Part shown: positions 13,533-17,482 of the stretch, one piece after another
How positions within the stretch are numbered: position 1 is the stretch's first letter
How the letters are laid out: every line of letters starts with the position of its first letter
Source: CAZVCJ01 sp964625745
Lineage (GTDB): Bacteria; Chloroflexota; Anaerolineae; VGOG01
Length of the DNA stretch: 17,482 nucleotides
NCBI GenBank assembly: GCA_964625745.1
Contig: CAZVCJ010000083.1
Location: 1 to 17,482 of the forward strand
Direction: 5' to 3'
Made by a program: the position numbers and the translations under genes
The notes under the pieces: model-generated
Database searches by the model: none
What the model was told of the DNA's origin: nothing
What the model saw: the letters and a program-made list of their open reading frames with translations, nothing else

Positions 13533-13937
13533 ATGCCTGGTGGAGATAGAACTGGCCCGATGGGTACGGGCCCGATGACTGGCCGAGCGGCTGGCTTCTG
13601 CGCCGGCTACGACGCTCCCGGATATGCCAACGTCGTTCCTGGCCGAGGTTTTGGGCGAGGTTTGGGGAGGCGTGGCTGGGGCGGCGGCGGGCGTGGCTGG
13701 CGTCATTGGTACTACGCCACCGGCCTTCCGGGCTGGATGCGCTTTGGCTACGGTCAGTGGCCCGCGCCGCAGATGACCGCTGCCTGGGGAGCCGAGCCGT
13801 GGGCCTATGGCGCTCCGGCGCCCGGCCCGATGCCCCAAGAGCAGGAGTTGCAACTGCTGAGGGATCATGCCGATGCTCTGAAGGCTCAGCTTGACCAGAT
13901 CAGCGCACGCATCGAAGAACTCGAAAAGGAGACGTAG
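13533..13937 (+). CDS. DUF5320 protein (2) with C-terminal coiled coil
   Basis: This 134-residue protein has the family signature MPGGDRTGPMGTGPMTGRAA and FCAGYDAPGYANVVPGRGFG, then a Gly/Arg/Trp-rich middle and a proline-rich linker. Its charged C-terminal coiled coil (about 103-134) includes LRDHADALKAQLDQIS and IEELEKET. That tail resembles those of the two NifX-like proteins encoded at 14109 and 14742. The ATG at 13533 follows GAGGAGGTGA; a GTG nine bases upstream is less well placed. The gene is probably the last of the PadR-headed operon, since two hairpins follow. Confidence 0.85.
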   Translation: MPGGDRTGPMGTGPMTGRAAGFCAGYDAPGYANVVPGRGFGRGLGRRGWGGGGRGWRHWYYATGLPGWMRFGYGQWPAPQMTAAWGAEPWAYGAPAPGPMPQEQELQLLRDHADALKAQLDQISARIEELEKET

Positions 13938-13962
13938 TGGTGAATATCGGGGGGATAAAAGT

Positions 13963-14004
13963 CGGGGCGGGTGAACGGAATCGGTAAATTCGCCACCCGC
14001 CCCG
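13963..14004. repeat. 11-bp GC-rich hairpin after DUF5320 (2)
   Basis: CGGGGCGGGTG (13963-13973) pairs perfectly with CACCCGCCCCG (13994-14004) across a 20-nt loop. No T run follows, so it may serve as an mRNA end-stabiliser or processing site rather than a true terminator. An alternative stem, CGAGCC/GGCTCG (14003-14020), overlaps its 3' arm. Confidence 0.6.
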
Positions 14005-14037
14005 AGCCCCCAACGGCTCGACTGAGCTCGCCGAAGT

Positions 14038-14065
14038 CCTGCACGGTGGTCTAACCACCGGCAGG
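14038..14065. repeat. 12-bp hairpin upstream of NifX-like gene 1
   Basis: CCTGC + CGGTGGT (14038-14050) pairs with ACCACCG + GCAGG (14054-14065), with one bulged A (14043) and a 3-nt loop. It lies 43 nt before the ATG at 14109. A regulatory or stabilising role is possible. Confidence 0.55.
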
Positions 14066-14108
14066 AGAGGTACAATCAAATTATACCGTCAAAAAGGAGA
14101 AATAGCAA

Positions 14109-14738
14109 ATGAGAATAGTCGTCACATCCAACGGCACAGACCTGGACGCGCCGGCCAGCCCGGTCTTCGGGCGGTGTCCCACTTACATCTTCGTGGATAC
14201 GGAGACCCTGGAATTCGAGTCCGTTTCCAACCCGGCCATGTCCGCTCCAGGTGGGGCTGGAATCCAGGCCGCACAGTTCGTCGTCGAACAGGGCGCTCAG
14301 GCGGTGCTGACCGGGAACGTCGGCCCCAACGCCTACCACGTTTTCCAGGCAGCCAACGTACCCATCTACCTGCTCACGGGCGGGACGGTGAGAGAGTCCG
14401 TCGAAGCGTACAAGGCGGGACGGCTGCCATCCGCCGCCGACGCCAGCGTCCAGGCTCACGCTGGAATGGGCATGGGGCGCGGGATGGGTATGGGGCGTGG
14501 AATGGGTCGTGGGATGGGCCGGGGCATGGGGCAAGGTGTCTGGGGGACAACGGCTCCGCCTCCGCCGCAGCCCGCGCCATCCGCTTCCCGCCCTTCGACA
14601 GGCCCAGAACAGCGTGAAGAAGAGGTCGCGGCCTTGAAACAGGCAGCCGGCGATCTGCGCAGGCAGTTGGCTGAGGTTATAGAACGGCTCGATAAACTGG
14701 AGCTTGCCCTGAGCCCTGTCGAAGGGAAGGGAGACTAA
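14109..14738 (+). CDS. NifX/ORP-type Mo-Fe cluster-binding protein (1), Gly-Met-Arg tail and coiled coil
   Basis: This 209-residue protein starts with the dinitrogenase iron-molybdenum cofactor (NifX/NifB-C/ORP) fold, residues 1-105: SPVFGRCPTYIFVD, AAQFVVEQGAQAVLTGNVGPNA and GGTVRESVEAY. A tail of repeated GMGRG units follows (119-142), then a Pro/Ala linker and a coiled coil (168-200, LKQAAGDLRRQLAEVIERLD). The usual family length is close to 110-125, so half of this protein is extra. Two CCTTCGACAGG-type repeats in opposite orientation code for RPSTGPEQ (161-168) and LSPVEG (201-206). The ATG follows AAAGGAGA. It probably holds or carries a metal cluster made by the ATPases and radical SAM enzyme encoded upstream. 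Confidence 0.87.
   Translation: MRIVVTSNGTDLDAPASPVFGRCPTYIFVDTETLEFESVSNPAMSAPGGAGIQAAQFVVEQGAQAVLTGNVGPNAYHVFQAANVPIYLLTGGTVRESVEAYKAGRLPSAADASVQAHAGMGMGRGMGMGRGMGRGMGRGMGQGVWGTTAPPPPQPAPSASRPSTGPEQREEEVAALKQAAGDLRRQLAEVIERLDKLELALSPVEGKGD
14591..14612 (+). repeat. CCTTCGACAGG-type short repeat inside coding sequence
   Basis: CCCTTCGACAGGCCCAGAAC lies in frame in the NifX-like gene and codes for RPSTGPEQ. It is related to the blocks at 3939, 14706 and 15555. Confidence 0.8.
14706..14726 (-). repeat. CCTTCGACAGG-type short repeat inside coding sequence, inverted
   Basis: On the minus strand this reads CCCTTCGACAGGGCTCAGGG. It is inverted relative to the copy at 14591, and the pair brackets the coiled-coil coding segment. 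On the plus strand it codes for LSPVEG. Confidence 0.8.
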
Positions 14739-14741
14739 ATC

Positions 14742-15224
14742 ATGCGCATCGCGATTTCTGCCGAAGACAACAATGGTCTGGAAAGCGTGGTTAGCCCTCA
14801 CTTCGGTCGCTGCCCGCACTACATCCTGGCGGACGTGGAAGGTCAGGAGGTCAAAACTGTCCGGGACGTGGATAATCCATACTGCGGCCAGCACGCGCCG
14901 GGACGGGTGCCGGGTTTCATCCACAGCCATGGAGTGGACGTGATGCTCACTGGCGGGATGGGAAGGAGGGCCATCGGCTTCTTCGAGCAGTACGGCATTG
15001 AGGCCGTGACCGGCGCGTCGGGCACGGTGCGCCACGCCTTGGAACGCTACCTGGGCGGCGCTCTCTATGGTGCTCAACCCTGCCGCGAGAGCCAGGAGCA
15101 CGCTGCCGTTCCGGCCGAGGGCGAGTACGAACAGGACGAGATGGGCCGCCTGCGCGAGGAGGCCGAGATGCTGCGTGACCAACTGGACGAGGTGATGGCC
15201 CGGCTGGATAAGCTGGAGAAGTAG
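14742..15224 (+). CDS. NifX/ORP-type Mo-Fe cluster-binding protein (2) with coiled coil
   Basis: This 160-residue paralogue of the preceding gene product begins MRIAISAEDN and has the motif SPHFGRCPHYILAD (18-31). NPYCGQHAPGRVPGFIHSHG, VDVMLTGGMGRRAIGFFEQYGIEAVTGASGTV and RHALERYLGG complete the NifX-like domain. Histidines and cysteines at FGRCPHY and NPYCGQH are candidate cluster ligands. The C-terminal tail (131-160, LREEAEMLRDQLDEVMARLD) is a coiled coil very like those of DUF5320 (2) and NifX-like protein 1. It starts 3 bp after the previous stop and uses GGGAG inside that gene. Confidence 0.9.
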   Translation: MRIAISAEDNNGLESVVSPHFGRCPHYILADVEGQEVKTVRDVDNPYCGQHAPGRVPGFIHSHGVDVMLTGGMGRRAIGFFEQYGIEAVTGASGTVRHALERYLGGALYGAQPCRESQEHAAVPAEGEYEQDEMGRLREEAEMLRDQLDEVMARLDKLEK

Positions 15225-15243
15225 CGTAGGGGAGGCGAGAAAT

Positions 15244-15312
15244 TTGCCACGAATTTCATGAATTAGCGCGAAAAGTAAAAAAATTAGTGAAAATTCGTGC
15301 GATTCGTGGCAA
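15244..15312. repeat. CACGAATT-type inverted repeat upstream of the ferredoxin gene
   Basis: TTGCCACGAAT (15244-15254) and ATTCGTGGCAA (15302-15312) are an 11-bp perfect inverted repeat. The AT-rich interior carries variants of the same unit (TTCATGAATT, ATTCGTGC). This stretch is unlike the GC-rich genes around it and looks like a dispersed intergenic repeat. It ends 22 nt before the ATG at 15335. Confidence 0.75.
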
Positions 15313-15334
15313 GGAAAGGGGAGGTGACAAACCA

Positions 15335-15778
15335 ATGCTGACCATCGAGTTAAACCGCTGCGACGGCTGCGGCGTCTGCGTGGAGGTCTGCCCTGAGGGA
15401 GCCATCTCTCTGGTAGATGGGGCGGCGAGGATAGATTCAGGTTCCTGCACCGAGTGTGAGGCCTGCGTCCGGACCTGCCCCACCGAGGCGATCCGGGTGG
15501 CCAGGCCGGTGGCCGTCAGGAAAGAGCCGGCGGGTGCCGTGGCAGAGAGGCGCCGTCCTGAGCCTGTCGAAGGGCCCCGGCCCATCACACTGGCAACGTT
15601 GGCCGGCGCGACCCTCAGCTTTATAGGTAGCCAGTTTTTGTCCCGCGCAGCGAATGCCATCGTCAATGTCCTGGACAGGCGACTTAGCGAAAAGCCTGCA
15701 GACGAATCCCGCGAAGCGGCGCTGACCGCAGGGAAGCCTGGCGGTCGTCGCTATCGAAGACGTGGAGGTCAAGGATGA
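15335..15778 (+). CDS. 2x[4Fe-4S] ferredoxin with hydrophobic C-terminal extension
   Basis: In this 147-residue protein, residues 1-55 form a bacterial-type ferredoxin with C9/12/15/19 and C38/41/44/48. After an Arg/Pro linker comes a hydrophobic stretch (about 84-100, TLATLAGATLSFIGSQFL) that may touch or anchor in the membrane. The end is basic (GRRYRRRGGQG). The linker contains a CCTTCGACAGG-type repeat on the minus strand, coding for PEPVEGP (75-81). The ATG at 15335 follows GGGGAGGTGA. The stop overlaps the methionine aminopeptidase start (ATGA at 15775). It likely supplies electrons or clusters to the neighbouring system; it is longer than a simple ferredoxin. Confidence 0.87.
   Translation: MLTIELNRCDGCGVCVEVCPEGAISLVDGAARIDSGSCTECEACVRTCPTEAIRVARPVAVRKEPAGAVAERRRPEPVEGPRPITLATLAGATLSFIGSQFLSRAANAIVNVLDRRLSEKPADESREAALTAGKPGGRRYRRRGGQG
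15555..15576 (-). repeat. CCTTCGACAGG-type short repeat inside the ferredoxin gene
   Basis: The minus strand reads CCCTTCGACAGGCTCAGGAC, the cleanest copy in the window. It is in frame on the plus strand and codes for PEPVEG in the linker between the Fe-S domain and the hydrophobic segment. Confidence 0.8.
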
Positions 15779-16524
15779 TCGTTCTCAAATCTTCCCGCGA
15801 GTTGGCGCTCATGCGCCAGGCGGGCCGCATCGTAGCCCAAGTCCACGAGGCCTTTCGGGAGGTGGTCCGTCCGGGCATCAGCACTTTAGATCTGGAGAAA
15901 GTCGCCTCCCATATCATCGAGCAAGAGGGGGCGATTCCCTCTTTCAAGGGGTACCGGGGCTTCCCGGCCTCCATCTGCGCCTCGATCAACGAGGAGATCG
16001 TGCACGGCATCCCCACCCCCAGGCGGGTGCTGGAGGAGGGCGACATCATCAGCCTCGATGTGGGCGCCATCTACAAGGGCTATCAAGGAGACGCGGCCAT
16101 CACCCTGCCGGTGGGCGAGGTAGATGAGGAGGTTCGACGCCTCTTGCAGGTGACCCAGGACGCGCTGAAGGCGGGCATCGCCCAGTCCCGCGCCGGCAAG
16201 CGACTGGGCGACATCTCCGCAGCCATCCAGCGCCATGCAGAGGTCAACGGCTTCAACGTGGTGCGGGAGTACACGGGCCACGGCATTGGTCAGAAGATGC
16301 ACGAGGATCCCCAGATCCCCAACTTCGGGCAACCCAACCGGGGGCCGCGCCTGCGGCCGGGCATGACCTTCGCCCTGGAGCCGATGGTCATGGCGGGGGA
16401 CTGGCGGACGCGGACACTGTCCGACGGCTGGACGGTGGTCACCGCCGACGGCTCGCTTTCGGCCCACTTCGAGCATACCCTGGCCGTTACCGATGGCGAG
16501 CCTGAGATCCTCACGAAGTTGTAG
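15775..16524 (+). CDS. map: Type I methionine aminopeptidase
   Basis: This 249-residue cytosolic enzyme removes the initiator methionine from new proteins. All five metal ligands are in place: D95 (SLDVGA), D106 (QGDAAIT), H169 (TGHGIG), E202 (ALEPM) and E233 (HFEHT). H78 (VHGIP) matches the catalytic histidine. The length is normal for the short type I form without an N-terminal extension. It starts inside the stop of the ferredoxin gene (ATGA), so the two are co-translated. That is unusual, because map often sits with adk and ribosomal genes. It may be a second copy or simply a rearranged housekeeping gene; the rest of the genome would be needed to tell. Confidence 0.97.
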   Translation: MIVLKSSRELALMRQAGRIVAQVHEAFREVVRPGISTLDLEKVASHIIEQEGAIPSFKGYRGFPASICASINEEIVHGIPTPRRVLEEGDIISLDVGAIYKGYQGDAAITLPVGEVDEEVRRLLQVTQDALKAGIAQSRAGKRLGDISAAIQRHAEVNGFNVVREYTGHGIGQKMHEDPQIPNFGQPNRGPRLRPGMTFALEPMVMAGDWRTRTLSDGWTVVTADGSLSAHFEHTLAVTDGEPEILTKL

Positions 16525-16548
16525 AAACTGCCAAAAAACCCGCTCAGA

Positions 16549-16593
16549 GGCCCGTCTCGGGCTGATTGACGCACCCGGGACGGGTGCTAGAGC
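16549..16593. repeat. Dispersed hairpin repeat, copy B (uninterrupted)
   Basis: GGCCCGTC-TCGGGCTG (16549-16564), then a 7-nt linker, CACCC and GGGACGGGTGCTAGAGC (16577-16593). It has the same blocks as 3931-4003 but lacks the 25-nt insert. GCCCG-TCT-CGGGC forms a small hairpin at its left end. It lies between map and the MobB-like gene. Confidence 0.8.
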
Positions 16594-16626
16594 AATTCTT
16601 TATACTCTCTGGAGGGAGGGGAAGCC

Positions 16627-17337
16627 TTGAGAACGGTCGGCATCGTAGGATACAAGAATAGCGGCAAGACGACCCTGGCGCACGCCCTGACCCAGGAGTT
16701 GGTCAAAAGAGGCCACCGCGTGGCTGCTGTCAAGCACTCATCTGAGAGGATGGATTTTCTCGAGAAGGACACTGCCAAACTGGGCGAGTTCGCTGGCCAG
16801 GTGGGGTTCATCTCAGCGCTGGAGTCGGGCGTCTTCTGGAAGAAGCCCCTGAGCCTGGAGAACATCATGCCCCATCTGGAGGCGGACGTTCTCCTCGTCG
16901 AGGGCTTCAAGGCAGAGAAGACTTTTCCCAAAATCGTCTGCCTGCGAGGAGAGCCGGATGACCAGGATCTATTCGATGGCCTGGCCGTCTGCGCGGTGGG
17001 CCCCGCTCCCGAAGGGCGAGAACTCGACGTCCCTCTCTTGAGCCTGGACGAGATAGGGGAGATCGCCGACCTGGTGGAGGAGAAGGCGTTCAAGCTGCCC
17101 AATCTCGATTGCGGGAGCTGTGGGTTCGGGACTTGCTACGAGCTGGCTCGCGAGATCGTCAAGGGTAACAGGAGTGAGGAGGATTGCATTTCCCTGCAGC
17201 CGATGACGGAGGTGAGAATAGATGGTGAGTTGATGCCCATGAATCCCTTTATCTCCGACATCGTGAGAGGCACTATCCTGGGGATGCTGTCACCGCTCAA
17301 AGGATTCAAGAAGGGAAAGATCGAGATCGGGATCTGA
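16627..17337 (+). CDS. MobB-like GTPase fused to a [4Fe-4S]-type domain
   Basis: This 236-residue protein begins with a MobB domain (1-155): P-loop GYKNSGKTT (8-16), VAAVKHSSERMDF, VLLVEGFKAEKTFPKIV and then CAVGPAP. MobB binds GTP and assists in attaching the nucleotide to molybdopterin. Residues 158-190 hold a four-cysteine site (C162, C165, C170, C187 in LDCGSCGFGTCYELA) like the Fe-S domain of corrinoid and CODH-type proteins. The last 45 residues (IDGELMPMNPFISDIVRGTI and GMLSPLKGFKKGKIEI) form a further conserved-looking tail. The start is a TTG after GGAGGGAGGGG. The fusion links molybdenum cofactor work with the Fe-S theme of the preceding genes. Confidence 0.88.
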   Translation: MRTVGIVGYKNSGKTTLAHALTQELVKRGHRVAAVKHSSERMDFLEKDTAKLGEFAGQVGFISALESGVFWKKPLSLENIMPHLEADVLLVEGFKAEKTFPKIVCLRGEPDDQDLFDGLAVCAVGPAPEGRELDVPLLSLDEIGEIADLVEEKAFKLPNLDCGSCGFGTCYELAREIVKGNRSEEDCISLQPMTEVRIDGELMPMNPFISDIVRGTILGMLSPLKGFKKGKIEIGI

Positions 17338-17427
17338 TGCGCCGAACTGGCGGTGAGCACGCTGCGCGAGGCCATCGCCAACTGGCATGTAGAAGACAGG
17401 GAGTGAAACAATGAGGTTAGCCTGGCC

Positions 17428-17482
17428 GTGAGTGGAATGTCGGACTACTTCGTTCGCCTGCGGAGCTGCATAGGGCACGATC
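17428..17482 (+). CDS. Start of a possible NUDIX-type protein (runs off the window)
   Basis: The last 55 bases are open in one frame, starting at GTG 17428 or ATG 17437 and reading MSDYFVRLRSCIGHD. This resembles the N terminus of some NUDIX hydrolases (xxYVxxLRxxIGHD), which lies before the NUDIX box. No strong ribosome-binding site is visible, and the catalytic motif is beyond the window, so the call is tentative. Confidence 0.4.
   Translation, partial: MSGMSDYFVRLRSCIGHD

Noticed and set aside
14460..14534. Tandem GGGATGGG-type units considered as a minisatellite or CRISPR-like array
   Set aside because: They are in-frame codons of the Gly-Met-Arg tail of the NifX-like protein, with no spacers between them.
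17337..17416. Short frame reading LAVSTLREAIANWHVEDRE after the MobB-like gene
   Set aside because: It has no start or ribosome-binding site and only about 22 codons; it could be a decayed gene end but cannot be supported.

Overview
The window reads as a chromosomal stretch from an anaerobic, GC-rich bacterium. Chloroflexota (Anaerolineae-like) is my best guess, from the NarL-type kinase/regulator pair, the dispersed CCTTCGACAGG-type repeats and the mix of ATG, GTG and TTG starts. That assignment is inference; there is no rRNA or other taxonomic marker here. No tRNA, IS element, phage gene or CRISPR array was seen.

Region 1 (about 85-3900) is signalling. A response regulator and a GAF-GAF histidine kinase lie on the minus strand behind a good sigma70-type promoter. 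The 207 nt between them hold a large two-armed inverted repeat. Divergently, on the plus strand, lie two small single-helix membrane proteins. Both are near copies of the kinase's own first membrane helix, and for the first one the ribosome-binding site is copied as well.

Region 2 (about 3901-7372) holds a repeat-bearing leader, then a lipoprotein related to sulfate/thiosulfate/molybdate-type binding proteins, a Tat-exported HybA-like four-cluster ferredoxin and a HybB/NrfD-like membrane subunit. The block ends at a strong intrinsic terminator. No catalytic oxidoreductase subunit and no permease are in the window.

Region 3 (about 7506-13937) begins with a perfect-consensus promoter. It runs PadR regulator, DUF364-type (heavy-metal chelation) protein, Mrp/NBP35 ATPase, Gly/Arg-rich zinc-ribbon protein, MinD-like ATPase with inserted ferredoxin, radical SAM/SPASM enzyme, PCP-reductase-like small protein, a second ferredoxin-MinD ATPase and two DUF5320 proteins. 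Most genes overlap or nearly touch, so this is very probably one transcription unit.

Region 4 (about 14109-17337) continues the theme with two NifX/ORP-type cluster-binding proteins, a membrane-tailed ferredoxin, a type I methionine aminopeptidase and a MobB GTPase fused to a [4Fe-4S]-type domain. The last bases hold the start of a possible NUDIX gene.

Regions 3 and 4 together resemble the 'orange protein' (ORP)/Mrp-MinD-NifX type of metallocluster operon, expanded with a radical SAM enzyme, a PCP-reductase domain, DUF364 and MobB. A related C-terminal coiled coil recurs in three of the proteins. Short palindromic repeats occur between genes and inside two of the coding regions.
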